A stretch of 64,000 bases of DNA from UBA10205 sp964373815 (GCA_964373815.1 CAYJWI010000001.1:1-64000), one strand, 5' to 3'. Counted from the first letter of the stretch, positions 33,133 through 40,939 are shown. The notes: generated by a model not told the origin, from the letters alone. Program-made: numbers and translations.

Positions 33133-33256
33133 ATTCAGTGACTGAATACATATTTAAACTTATCTTGGGCTAAAAATCGTTACATTTTTGTAACGAAAAT
33201 GGCTTATTTTGTTACACTTTTGTAACGCTTGTATCTGTTAAACAGATAATATATAA
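33133..33256. promoter_or_regulatory. Cluster of four palindromes and two TATA boxes
   Basis: ATTCAGTGACTGAAT (33133-33147) abuts the leftward TATTTAAAC box of the ATPase gene. CGTTACATTTTTGTAACG (33178-33195) and GTTACACTTTTGTAAC (33211-33226) are a second pair. ATCTGTTAAACAGAT (33233-33247) abuts a rightward AATATATAAAG box. The layout is a divergent control region with at least three distinct operator types. The cognate regulators are not identified. Confidence 0.6.
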
Positions 33257-33269
33257 AGCCGGCGAATAT

Positions 33270-33344
33270 ATGCCAAATTCTGGTATCAGAAATCTGCTAA
33301 GCTCCGTTGTTTCTCGTTTGTGCCACTTTGGATTTTGGCCTTGA
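33270..33344 (+). pseudogene. Truncated 5' end of a lost gene
   Basis: A short frame (MPNSGIRNLLSSVVSRLCHF...) starts 14 bases after the TATATAAAG box, but ends in TGA as soon as it enters the 194-base repeat at 33336. The operator-TATA-start arrangement suggests the 5' end of a gene whose body was deleted when the modules joined. Confidence 0.35.
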
Positions 33345-33438
33345 CTGTATTTATGCATTGCCGGCCCCTTTTGTGCATGTCATACTCCTGATCGAATACC
33401 GAGAAGTCGAATTGCTCTTGCTTTGTAATTTCTTGCAT
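33336..33438 (-). pseudogene. 5' fragment of the module-end 63-aa gene
   Basis: It encodes the same N-terminus (MQEITKQEQFDFSVFDQEYD...) as the intact gene at 35829-36020, and is cut off at the left edge of the repeat. Its promoter region is intact, its 3' part and the following gene are gone. Confidence 0.7.
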
Positions 33439-33529
33439 TTTTTGGTTCCCCGAAAGATTATAGTCCTCCGCTAACGTGGACGCTTATTATACTTTCGGAT
33501 TCGAACTGAATGCATACTCGCGGAGGACG
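33336..33529. repeat. 194-bp direct repeat, left copy
   Basis: Base for base the same, by eye, as 35918-36111. It contains the first 34 codons of the 63-residue protein gene, its upstream region and the CGCGGAGGACG core. It forms the right end of the first tRNA-Ser module, and the core begins the second. Confidence 0.85.
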
Positions 33530-33765
33530 TAAGATACTACAATCAGTTCAAATCTATCTCTTTGTCATATACCTATAGCGATGTTTTTTTAAGAGCTTTT
33601 GAGAAAGTTCGGCTTTCGATGGTAAAAACTGCCCGAATTTTGCGTGTGGGTTTTTGCCCTAAATTGAACATTTTTAATCTTATCCACAGGGATATGATAT
33701 AGTGGGGTTCTGCTTTGGGGGCAGTTATATTAACCTGAAAATGCCTTTTAAGGGTTGATTTGACT

Positions 33766-34701
33766 ATGCAGGGTGAAGAGACGGCGCAAACTGTCAGGGG
33801 CTTGTTAATTGCTATTGCGGAGATTGATGAGCTCAAGAGGGGCGGCAAGGCCTTTTTATCCGAGACGTGGTTTCATAAGCTGCTCTATGATTTGAAGCGG
33901 CGAGTTGATGATAGGGAAATTAAGGGTGCGCTCCAGTTCTATTGGTATATCCACGGCCCTTTTTCTGAGGACGTACGCTACGAGCTGCAAACCTTGGTCG
34001 AGGAGAAAGTTTTTGAATCTAATTCGACTTTCAGCGGCAACGCTTACCGATTGAAGGTAAAGCCCAAGAGGGCTGAGTCAAAGGGTCTGGTTGTTGCAGG
34101 AAAGGTTTTGAAACAGATTTATGCGGAAATCAATCCTTACAATTTGAAGTCTTTGATGAAGACGATTTATTTGGAGGCCCCTTACAAGTTCATGCCACAG
34201 TATAAATTCAGTTATTTGGATGGCCTCAAGGATTTGAAGATGTTTATCGAACAAGATGAGAGCAAAAAATTCATAGAGGAGTACAAGGCTAAAGTAATTG
34301 ACAATCTTTATGAAGCTGAAATCCTCCTGCCATCACACAAATTATACGCCACTTACAACCAAGTTTTTGGGAATATGGTTGGAGAAATAACTGCCCTATT
34401 GGCTCTATCCGACCAGCATGGCATTTATGCTATTGAAAGTGCCATCAAACTTAGTGAAGAAGCTTGGGAGTGTTTTGCAAAGGGCGTGAGGATAGAAAAT
34501 CATGACCCTGCATACGCCCACAGAAAAGAGGCGTGGGGTAAAAATTTTGAAGACTCTCTAAGCGGGTTTGCTAATATGCTAGCACTATTCAGCCAACAGC
34601 AACTAAAAAACATGAGTGGTTACACAACAAAAACAACCCAAGAGCCGCCCCATTCAATAGGAGTCATGCGTGCAATTGTCTTGGGTTATCTCAATGAATG
34701 A
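33766..34701 (+). CDS. Panacea-like antitoxin candidate
   Basis: 311 residues. The N-terminal 90 residues (TWFHKLLYDLKRRVDD then YWYIHGPFSEDVRYEL) resemble the Panacea/SocA (DUF4065) domain, the broad antitoxin domain of PanAT systems. A long helical region without known motifs follows. Its stop overlaps the start of the PIN-domain gene by eight bases, the coupling expected of an antitoxin-toxin pair. It is cargo of the second tRNA-Ser module. The domain call is moderate; the pair logic comes from gene order. Confidence 0.5.
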   Translation: MQGEETAQTVRGLLIAIAEIDELKRGGKAFLSETWFHKLLYDLKRRVDDREIKGALQFYWYIHGPFSEDVRYELQTLVEEKVFESNSTFSGNAYRLKVKPKRAESKGLVVAGKVLKQIYAEINPYNLKSLMKTIYLEAPYKFMPQYKFSYLDGLKDLKMFIEQDESKKFIEEYKAKVIDNLYEAEILLPSHKLYATYNQVFGNMVGEITALLALSDQHGIYAIESAIKLSEEAWECFAKGVRIENHDPAYAHRKEAWGKNFEDSLSGFANMLALFSQQQLKNMSGYTTKTTQEPPHSIGVMRAIVLGYLNE

Positions 34702-35407
34702 AAACAAGGAGCACTTTCTGGACACAAGCGTAATGCTTGCTAGGGTTACTTACTGGAAGCCCGAGGACGCGCATAGGAACGCGAAGAAGTATTTTCTGGA
34801 TTCGCGCTACAACAAGTGCACCAGCATTCGCGTTGTCGGGGAAGCCAAAGGGGTAATGAACTCATCGAGGCAGGTTATTGGAAAGGCTTTGCTCTGGCTC
34901 TTTGAGAACCAGTCCGGCATGTCTGCTATGAATTTTGAGGGCTGGGCTGTACGCGCAACTAGTGGCTTGTTCGACAGGCCTTTTGAGCAGAGGATTTGCA
35001 AATCGTTCATCCAGAACTGTGGCCCGGATATACTTTCGGCTATTTCGGGAAGCAGGGAAAACCTTGACCAGTTCCTTGGGAAAATCCGTTCCGAGATTGG
35101 GCACAGCTACAATGACTTGCAGACCTTGTGCGCGAACAACCCTGGGTCGGCAATTGCAAGGCATGATGACTGTCCTGTAACCTACACCTCCATGTACTCG
35201 GGCGAATTCCAGGCTATATCTACTGCCCTGAACCACGACAAGGATTCTCTCATAGTGATGGATTCATACTTCGTTTCAAAGAAAATCCGGCAGCGGGTTT
35301 CCCTGGTTACGCTTGACAGGGAGCACATGCTCTCAAACAAAGCCAAAATAGAGGCTGCCCTTTCAACCGTAAAGGTCTGCGATTTCGGCGCTTACCAGTC
35401 TCAGTAA
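34694..35407 (+). CDS. PIN-domain ribonuclease-like toxin candidate
   Basis: 237 residues. EHFLDTSVMLARV at the N-terminus is the first PIN strand with its catalytic Asp. Further candidate acids are Glu in VVGEAKGVM, Asp in LIVMDSYFV, and Asp in VTLDREHML. The middle (about 60-170) is a long insertion for a PIN protein. The ATG at 34694 overlaps the preceding gene by eight bases. RNA cleavage as toxin or defence effector is inferred. Confidence 0.65.
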   Translation: MNENKEHFLDTSVMLARVTYWKPEDAHRNAKKYFLDSRYNKCTSIRVVGEAKGVMNSSRQVIGKALLWLFENQSGMSAMNFEGWAVRATSGLFDRPFEQRICKSFIQNCGPDILSAISGSRENLDQFLGKIRSEIGHSYNDLQTLCANNPGSAIARHDDCPVTYTSMYSGEFQAISTALNHDKDSLIVMDSYFVSKKIRQRVSLVTLDREHMLSNKAKIEAALSTVKVCDFGAYQSQ

Positions 35408-35832
35408 TCGTTTTCTCCTGTCTGGTTCGCGTTCCATTCAATCCGCTTTATTACCGGATATTTTGGCCGACCATACGGCTTGCGTTTGCGCTTTTCCCGG
35501 CGCTCCGGAATGCTTACAGCTTCACCATCTTCGAGAATAAATTTTCCGATGCAGGTTCTTTTTCCTGCCTTGCTTCTCCATGGTTTGAGGTAGTATCTTT
35601 CCTTTCGTTGGTTGCTGTAAGCGTACTGTGGCCGGCCCACTTTATTTTTCCGATTCTTTCTTTTTTGCGTATAGCTCGCATAGCAATAGCTCCAGAGGTA
35701 GTAAACCCCGTCTGGAAATTCTCCGAAGGTTTGCTCGAGCCAGTTCCTGAAGTCGATTTTATCCGTCCATCGGTTCACTGGGAAATCTTCGGGCGGAATT
35801 TCTGCGAGCGGGTTGCTCAAGTCAACCATCAT
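35401..35832 (-). CDS. Basic 143-aa module-end protein, unknown
   Basis: No family is recognised. The middle and end are very basic and aromatic (QKRKNRKNKVGRPQYAYSNQ, RREKRKRKPYGRPKYPVIKR), suiting nucleic-acid binding. It overlaps the 63-residue gene by four bases (ATGA) and slightly overlaps the convergent PIN gene. Both sit at the tRNA end of the module, where integration or maintenance functions usually lie. Confidence 0.5.
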   Translation of the reverse strand: MMVDLSNPLAEIPPEDFPVNRWTDKIDFRNWLEQTFGEFPDGVYYLWSYCYASYTQKRKNRKNKVGRPQYAYSNQRKERYYLKPWRSKAGKRTCIGKFILEDGEAVSIPERREKRKRKPYGRPKYPVIKRIEWNANQTGENDY

Positions 35833-36020
35833 GGGCCAGCCGGATAGGTTCTTTGTTTTTTGAGTTGATGGGGGCGCCGGCCATACAAAGAGTCGATGTC
35901 AAGCCTGTTTTGTTCTATGGCCTTGACTGTATTTATGCATTGCCGGCCCCTTTTGTGCATGTCATACTCCTGATCGAATACCGAGAAGTCGAATTGCTCT
36001 TGCTTTGTAATTTCTTGCAT
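35829..36020 (-). CDS. 63-aa module-end protein, unknown
   Basis: It begins MQEITKQEQFDFSVFDQEYD and ends with a basic segment (YGRRPHQLKKQRTYPAGP). Its 5' half is inside the 194-base repeat, so a truncated twin exists at 33336-33438. It is transcribed away from tRNA-Ser and coupled to the 143-residue gene. It could serve in element integration or control; nothing in the sequence names it. Confidence 0.5.
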   Translation of the reverse strand: MQEITKQEQFDFSVFDQEYDMHKRGRQCINTVKAIEQNRLDIDSLYGRRPHQLKKQRTYPAGP

Positions 36021-36111
36021 TTTTTGGTTCCCCGAAAGATTATAGTCCTCCGCTAACGTGGACGCTTATTATACTTTCGGATTCGAACTGAATGCATACT
36101 CGCGGAGGACG
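35918..36111. repeat. 194-bp direct repeat, right copy, overlapping tRNA-Ser
   Basis: The right copy of the repeat at 33336-33529. Its last 11 bases CGCGGAGGACG are the 3' end of the tRNA-Ser gene, starting at the discriminator base. This is the classic layout of an element integrated in a tRNA 3' end. Confidence 0.85.
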
Positions 36112-36184
36112 AGATTCGAACTCGCGCCCCCTTTCGGGGACCTGGTCTCAAGCCAGGCGCGTTGGACCGCTCCGCCACCTCCGC
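36101..36184 (-). tRNA. tRNA-Ser(TGA)
   Basis: Acceptor GCGGAGG pairs with CCTCCGC, discriminator G. Anticodon stem CCTGG/CCAGG with loop CT-TGA-GA. The variable arm CCCCGAAAGGGG is long, as in Ser. T-arm GCGAGTTCGAATCTCGT. Its 3' end is the attachment core for the modules to the left, and a hairpin element lies two bases from its 5' end. Confidence 0.95.
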
Positions 36185-36186
36185 AA

Positions 36187-36294
36187 TTTTTTTCTTTCTC
36201 TTGGGAAGAAAAGAAACCCTCACAAACATATGTTTGTGGGGCACAGCAGAATAAAAATTCTGCTGTGAAACGTTGATTAAAAAAGAAAAGAAAC
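36187..36294 (+). repeat. Stable-RNA-associated hairpin element, copy 4, with two extra hairpins
   Basis: TTTTTTCTTTCTCTTGGG, a purine arm AAGAAAAGAAACCC, then an insertion and the closing purine arm AAAAAAGAAAAGAAACC. The insertion holds a perfect palindrome CACAAACATATGTTTGTG (36221-36238) and a hairpin with 11-base arms CACAGCAGAAT/ATTCTGCTGTG and an AAAA loop (36242-36267). It lies on the 5' side of the leftward tRNA-Ser. Confidence 0.7.
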
Positions 36295-36347
36295 CCCTGC
36301 GAAAAGAATGCTGAAATAAGAGGCTTTGAAAACCATTAAAAGGCTTG

Positions 36348-37001
36348 TCAATCAATTTCCCGCAGCTCCTCAACCGCCCTTGCAATCCCTTTTGGATGGC
36401 TGAATATGAATGTCCCGGCTGCAAGCACATCCGCCCCCGCGGCAATGCATTTTTTCCCTGTTTGGGCGTTTATCCCGCCGTCGACCTCTATGCTGCACCC
36501 AAACCCTTCCTCGTCGATTTTTCCCCCCAGCGCGCGGATTTTTTCAATGGCTTTCGGGTTGAATCCCTGGCCCCCGAAACCCGCATCGACGCTCATCACA
36601 AGGCATAGGTCAACATTGGGGAGAAACGGGAAAACTTTTTCTGCAGGGGTTTTGTTGTTGATTGCAATCCCAGCCTTCATCCCGCTGCTTTCGATTAGTT
36701 CTATTATTTCCAGCGGCTTTTCAGTCGCCTCAATGTGGAAAATTGCAAGCCCACTCCCCGCTTCCGATATTTCCTCAAGGTAGTTTTCCGGCTTGAATGC
36801 CATTATGTGGGTTTCAAAAAATATTTTTGTTTTGCCCCTCAGTTCCTGCATCTGCTCGATTTTCACGCCGGCATTCGGCACGTACTTGTTGTCCATTATG
36901 TCCCAGTGCAGCCTGTCCACCCCGGCTTTCCCGAGTTCCGCGAGCCACTTTTCCCATTTGGAGAAGTCGGCATTGAGCACCGAAGCAGAGATTTCCGGCA
37001 T
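36348..37001 (-). CDS. rpe: Ribulose-phosphate 3-epimerase
   Basis: It interconverts ribulose-5-phosphate and xylulose-5-phosphate. The TIM barrel shows EISASVLNADFSKW, LHWDIMDNKYVPN (metal His/Asp), HIMAFKPENY, VMSVDAGFGGQGF and EVDGGINAQTG. About 217 residues from the Met at 37001, which matches the usual family start better than 37043. It is convergent with nothing; the YgfZ-like gene lies upstream in the same direction. Confidence 0.92.
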   Translation of the reverse strand: MPEISASVLNADFSKWEKWLAELGKAGVDRLHWDIMDNKYVPNAGVKIEQMQELRGKTKIFFETHIMAFKPENYLEEISEAGSGLAIFHIEATEKPLEIIELIESSGMKAGIAINNKTPAEKVFPFLPNVDLCLVMSVDAGFGGQGFNPKAIEKIRALGGKIDEEGFGCSIEVDGGINAQTGKKCIAAGADVLAAGTFIFSHPKGIARAVEELREID

Positions 37002-37039
37002 GAAACTAATAGGCTTCCCCGCCTTTAAAATCATTGCCT

Positions 37040-37861
37040 TCACTCCAGCATTTCCGCGTTATCAATCCCGAGGCCGTCATTCGGGACAGAGCAGTATGCA
37101 ATCCATTTCCCCAGTTTTTTTGAAAAGCACTTCGAGCGCACTTCGCCTACAGGCTCGCTGTTGCGCAGAATGCTTTGCGGCTCTTTTTCAAATGCAAGGC
37201 GCACGAGCCTTTTGGGCGGCTTTCCGCGGTGCATTATTTTCACGGTTATCTCCTGGCCGAGGAAACACCCTTTGGTGAATGAGACCGCGCCCTTCCAGTC
37301 CGTGTTCATTATCATTTCCGAGTCGAACTCCTTTCCCTGCATGGAAACCCCGTTCTCGAGGCAGTAGCAGTAGAATCCCTCTTCGCCCATTTTCCGCAAG
37401 CCCTGCGGCGGGTTTTCGGAGAGGAGTATGGAGCCGCCTTTTTCCGGGATTTTTATTTCCGCTGCCTCCCGCTTGGTTTCAAGATTTCCAGCATGGGGTT
37501 TTCCAAGCTGGGTTGCAGGAGCATCGCCGTTTTTTTCCTCTTTTTCGGCGCTCCTCTTATTTTCTGATTCCTGCGCAATGAAAAAAGCCTTGAGATTTGT
37601 CTCCTTCGCCTCCACTTTCCCGAGCCGCAGGTGCAGCCCCGCGTGCTCCCTGAACCTTTGCAAAAATTGTTTGTTGAATGTGATGTGCGCCCCTCCGCTC
37701 GCAGAGAATTTCTGGTAAAAGACGATGACTATTTTTCCGTAAACATCGATGAGCGCGTTCCTGCTTGCGGACTCGGTGTTAGTGGCTATCCCTGCAAAGA
37801 GTTTTTGCACGTTTCCTGTAAGCTTGAGCACGCAAAAGGGAAGTTCAAAATAGGCATTCAT
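37040..37861 (-). CDS. YgfZ/GcvT-like folate-binding Fe-S assembly protein
   Basis: The YgfZ signature KGCFLGQEITVKIMHRGKPPKRLV near residue 190 contains the conserved Cys of K-G-C-x-x-G-Q-E. YgfZ/IBA57 proteins help mature certain Fe-S enzymes in a folate-dependent way. 273 residues with a poorly conserved Lys/Glu-rich linker about 100-140. The start at the second Met (37861) is preferred. Confidence 0.8.
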   Translation of the reverse strand: MNAYFELPFCVLKLTGNVQKLFAGIATNTESASRNALIDVYGKIVIVFYQKFSASGGAHITFNKQFLQRFREHAGLHLRLGKVEAKETNLKAFFIAQESENKRSAEKEEKNGDAPATQLGKPHAGNLETKREAAEIKIPEKGGSILLSENPPQGLRKMGEEGFYCYCLENGVSMQGKEFDSEMIMNTDWKGAVSFTKGCFLGQEITVKIMHRGKPPKRLVRLAFEKEPQSILRNSEPVGEVRSKCFSKKLGKWIAYCSVPNDGLGIDNAEMLE

Positions 37862-37985
37862 AAAAAGCACTTGTGGGCAACTTTTAAATAAGGCTTGCGG
37901 GAAAACAAAGGGCTATACATAACAAAAACTATGTTTAAATATTCAATCCCACAAGTTCAATAGAATAGCGTTTTTGGTGTTTTGA

Positions 37986-38159
37986 ATGGTTTTCGTGAAC
38001 TTGGACAAGAAGGCCCCGAAAGTCTCGCCGAGCCCTTACCAGAAGCAGTACAAGTGCGTCAACTGCGGCACAGTAATAGACAACCCTTTCGGCAGCATTG
38101 ACGCAAGAAGGTTTTGCAGCACAAGGTGCAGGAACGAGTACTTCGGCCCGCAGCTTTGA
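37986..38159 (+). CDS. 57-residue zinc-finger protein
   Basis: YKCVNCGTVI provides C-x2-C and RRFCSTRCRNEYF provides C-x3-C, a treble-clef-like Zn site of the kind found in small archaeal nucleic-acid or ribosome-associated proteins. A TGTTTAAATATT box at about 37930-37941 lies upstream. No closer family is identified. Confidence 0.7.
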   Translation: MVFVNLDKKAPKVSPSPYQKQYKCVNCGTVIDNPFGSIDARRFCSTRCRNEYFGPQL

Positions 38160-38231
38160 AGCCTGATTTTGTAATTCCGCGCCAACCCTGAATAATAATG
38201 CTTATATAGGACTTTAGGGTTATTTTGGTCA

Positions 38232-40619
38232 ATGAAAAAGCAATCCCTCCCAATACTTGCGTTAGCCCTTTTTTTCTCAATAGGTTTTGCCTACTCCGCG
38301 CAGCCTCAAAGCGGGCGAGTTTTGCCAGCAGATGGGCAGGGCGAGCCGGCAGGTGAACAAGGCGGGCCGGCAGATGGGCAAGGCTTGCCAGAAGGTTTCC
38401 CGAATTATGGCCAGGGCCAACCCGGCTCCCCGCCGCTTCCTTACAATGGCGGAAGTGAAGGCGGGTTCGACGGAGGGCCTGGCTTCAACGGCGGATTTGA
38501 AGGCGGCGGCAATGGCGGAATGGGGCCAGGCGGTTTTGATGGAGGGCTCAGGGGGAACTTCGATTTTGGTTTCGGGATTGGGGAGTCAAGCTTTGCCGAC
38601 ACAAAGCATGCGGGGGAGCAAAAAGTCGTTGAAAACATGACCGCGGTTTATGACTGGATTTCGCTAAACAGCACAAAGTTTGTCGAGGGGTGCAAGACCG
38701 ACAGGGTTGCCCTTTCAGCGGAATTGGTCGGCATCATCACGCAGTCGCAGCAAGCCTCCTCCGTTTGCAAAAAGCTCGAACAGGAAGCCGGCGAGTGCAA
38801 TGCAGATTCATTCTGCTCAAGGTTCAGCGCAGGCGAGATCCCTTTCCCGCCGGGGGTAAAGTCAGCCCTCAAAAAAGCGGGCATTGACACTTCCACCATC
38901 ACCGTTGATTCTTTCAATGAAGATTTTGCGCTGAAAATGTGCCTCTCCTTCAGCAAGCCTGAAATCGAAAAGCAAAAGCAGAAAACCGAGAAGGCGAAGG
39001 TGAAGATAAAAGAGCAGCTCCCGTCGTTTAGGGAAAAATGCGCCAAGCTAAAAGAGTTCAGGGAGAAAGGTGAAGAGTATGAATTCAGGCTCCCGGATTT
39101 CGGGGTACCGCAATCCCAAGGATACGGGCCGCAAGGCCAGGGGCCACCGTGCCAATCTTCACCGCCGAACTGCCCGGGAGGGGCTAGGTCCTCATGCACC
39201 CCCAATGGCTGGGTGTGCGGCCAGCCGGATTATCCACAGCAGCAAAACGATTACAGGCCGGAGCAGCAGTACCAGCGTGAAGGGATGCCGCCGAATGATT
39301 ACAGGCCGCCAGAGCAGCATTATACACAGCCGGCAGAAAACCGTTCAGATTCATCCCAGCCAGCACCAGAGCAAGCTCCAGCCCCCTCCCCAGAGCCTGC
39401 TCCCAGTGCGCCTGCCCCTTCAGGCGATTCAGGGACAGCCCAGACAGCCCACGGCGTAAACGCTAGGGTAAAACCAACAGGATTTGCAAGTGTTGAAGGG
39501 GGGAGCCAGCCACAAGGTTCGCCCGAACCTTCTCCGCAGCAAGGTTACAGAGCAGAGCCATATTCGGGTGGGGCGCCGCCGCAGGGTTATGGCGGCCAGC
39601 CATACCAGGGAGCACCACCACAGGGAGATTATGGCAGGCAGCAGTATCCGGGAGGCTCTGGGTCTCAGGGCTTCGGAAGGGATAATGGTTATCCACAACA
39701 GCAGGGGTTTGGAGGAAATTTCCCGCAAAATTATGGAAGGCCACCTGAAAACTTCGGGTTCGGAGGTCCGCAAGGCTACGGCCCGCAAGGCCCACAAGGC
39801 CAGCAAGGTTATGGGCCACAAGGCCCGCAGGGTCAGCAGGGCTACGGTCCGCAGGGAGGCCCGGGCTTTGGCTTTGGTGGCCCACAAGGGTATGGGGGGC
39901 CACAGGGTTATGGCCCACAAGGCCCGCAGGGAGGCCCTGGTGGGGGGCCACATGGAGGTTATGGCGGCGGCCCGGGCTCGCCCGAACAGCTATGCGAACT
40001 TTCAGATGATGAGCTTGTAGAGGAATTCACTTCGCAGTACAGCAATTTCGGCCCCAAAGAGGAAGACCTGGAGAAGATATGCAGGAAGGAATCCGGAAAA
40101 ATCGTTGCCGACATGCAGAGGTTCAGGCTCGGGATTGCGGAGTGCAAGGCAAGTGTTGCCGTCCAGTGCGCCTCGAAGCAGGAAGCCGCAAAGAACTGCG
40201 CAAGCATTCAGGACAACCCGGAGGAGATAAGCAGGGTCATGGTGGAAAAGATGTGCAGGCGCTTCGGCGTTCCCGCTGCGGCAAAGGCTGACAATGAACT
40301 CTACAAGGTGGCAAGCAGGTGGTATGATTCAGACCCGGCACTCGCGGACCAGCTCGGCGACACCGCTGACAAGAGCACTGTAGACAAGAAGAAGCTTGGC
40401 ATAATGAGTTACCTGTTCGGTGACGGGGATTACGGCGCAAAGCTCAAGACAAGGGCCGCAGAGCTAAGGACAGTAATAGAGAAACTCAAGGCCGCAGGAG
40501 TGAATGACGCGGAAACAGTTTCAGTGCTCGAATCGCAGGCGCAGTCATTCGATGCTGAAGGGGCAAAGTTCAGCAACTTCTTCGACATCTCAAGGCTGGG
40601 CGGCCTGTTCGGCGGATAG
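38232..40619 (+). CDS. Large secreted protein with Gly/Gln/Pro-rich low-complexity repeats
   Basis: 795 residues. Signal peptide about 1-22 (PILALALFFSIGFAYSA). A Gly/Asn/Phe-rich region (about 25-115) is followed by a Cys-containing helical domain (about 130-275), a Pro/Gln/Ser linker, then tandem YGPQGPQGQQG-type repeats (about 510-585). A second Cys-containing helical domain (about 590-690) and a helical C-terminus with no membrane anchor follow. The two helical Cys domains may be related. TTATATAGG lies 30 bases upstream. Function is unknown; a matrix, adhesive or condensate-forming surface protein is plausible. Confidence 0.7.
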   Translation: MKKQSLPILALALFFSIGFAYSAQPQSGRVLPADGQGEPAGEQGGPADGQGLPEGFPNYGQGQPGSPPLPYNGGSEGGFDGGPGFNGGFEGGGNGGMGPGGFDGGLRGNFDFGFGIGESSFADTKHAGEQKVVENMTAVYDWISLNSTKFVEGCKTDRVALSAELVGIITQSQQASSVCKKLEQEAGECNADSFCSRFSAGEIPFPPGVKSALKKAGIDTSTITVDSFNEDFALKMCLSFSKPEIEKQKQKTEKAKVKIKEQLPSFREKCAKLKEFREKGEEYEFRLPDFGVPQSQGYGPQGQGPPCQSSPPNCPGGARSSCTPNGWVCGQPDYPQQQNDYRPEQQYQREGMPPNDYRPPEQHYTQPAENRSDSSQPAPEQAPAPSPEPAPSAPAPSGDSGTAQTAHGVNARVKPTGFASVEGGSQPQGSPEPSPQQGYRAEPYSGGAPPQGYGGQPYQGAPPQGDYGRQQYPGGSGSQGFGRDNGYPQQQGFGGNFPQNYGRPPENFGFGGPQGYGPQGPQGQQGYGPQGPQGQQGYGPQGGPGFGFGGPQGYGGPQGYGPQGPQGGPGGGPHGGYGGGPGSPEQLCELSDDELVEEFTSQYSNFGPKEEDLEKICRKESGKIVADMQRFRLGIAECKASVAVQCASKQEAAKNCASIQDNPEEISRVMVEKMCRRFGVPAAAKADNELYKVASRWYDSDPALADQLGDTADKSTVDKKKLGIMSYLFGDGDYGAKLKTRAAELRTVIEKLKAAGVNDAETVSVLESQAQSFDAEGAKFSNFFDISRLGGLFGG
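39745..39980 (+). repeat. Tandem YGPQGPQG-coding repeats
   Basis: Units coding GYGPQGPQGQQ and variants with FGFGG or GYGG recur in the secreted protein. Wobble bases vary between units (GGC/GGT, CAA/CAG), so the repeat is kept at protein level and is not a recent expansion. Confidence 0.75.
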
Positions 40620-40651
40620 TGCCTAAGAATTAAGCTTCCAGAATGCCCGGC

Positions 40652-40939
40652 TTACCAATGTTTTGGCCCAAGGCCTGCGGCCCATGAATTCCGGAAAATA
40701 AATGGCGCGGGGAATGAGCCACCAACCGTCTTTTTTATGCGCCCTATCGTGCTGTTTTTGGTTCGAAATACCCATAGGTTGTCCGGGTCGTTGTTGCCTT
40801 TGTCCCTGTCCATGTGGTGGACGACTTCGCCTCTTCTTAGTGGCCTGCTGAGCTTGTCTTCTGCGACCCATCTGTGTATTGGTGTTCCGCTGTCTGAGAA
40901 TCTCCTGTACCCTTTCTTGTCATAATAGTAATCTGCCAT
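40652..40939 (-). CDS. HNH endonuclease
   Basis: 95 residues. The HNH motif is EVVHHMDRDKGNNDPDNLWVF: catalytic His pair, Asn and second His/Asn positions in homing-endonuclease style. A short N-terminal HRWVAEDKL precedes it. An 11-base copy of the tRNA-Ser(GGA) 3' end falls in its C-terminal codons (40706-40716), so the tail may be a recombination product. Confidence 0.8.
   Translation of the reverse strand: MADYYYDKKGYRRFSDSGTPIHRWVAEDKLSRPLRRGEVVHHMDRDKGNNDPDNLWVFRTKNSTIGRIKKTVGGSFPAPFIFRNSWAAGLGPKHW
40706..40716. repeat. Putative attachment repeat matching tRNA-Ser(GGA) 3' end
   Basis: CGCGGGGAATG is identical to 41733-41743, the last 11 bases of tRNA-Ser(GGA) starting at its discriminator base. 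The pair encloses about 1.0 kb holding most of the HNH gene, an unknown gene and an integrase N-terminal fragment. This would be the left scar of a small decayed element. Confidence 0.45.

Noticed and set aside
33178..33226. Pair of GTTACA inverted repeats as transposon ends
   Set aside because: They are only 15 bases apart and enclose no gene; operators or terminators are more likely.
33573..33848. 91-aa leftward frame before the Panacea-like gene
   Set aside because: It overlaps the start of the rightward gene and non-coding module sequence; no motif or promoter.
36053..36445. 130-aa frame spanning tRNA-Ser(TGA)
   Set aside because: It reads through the tRNA and the hairpin element and into the epimerase end; no protein signature.
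39429..39953. 174-aa leftward frame in the repeat protein gene
   Set aside because: Antisense of tandem Gly/Gln/Pro codons, which gives long stop-free shadow frames.
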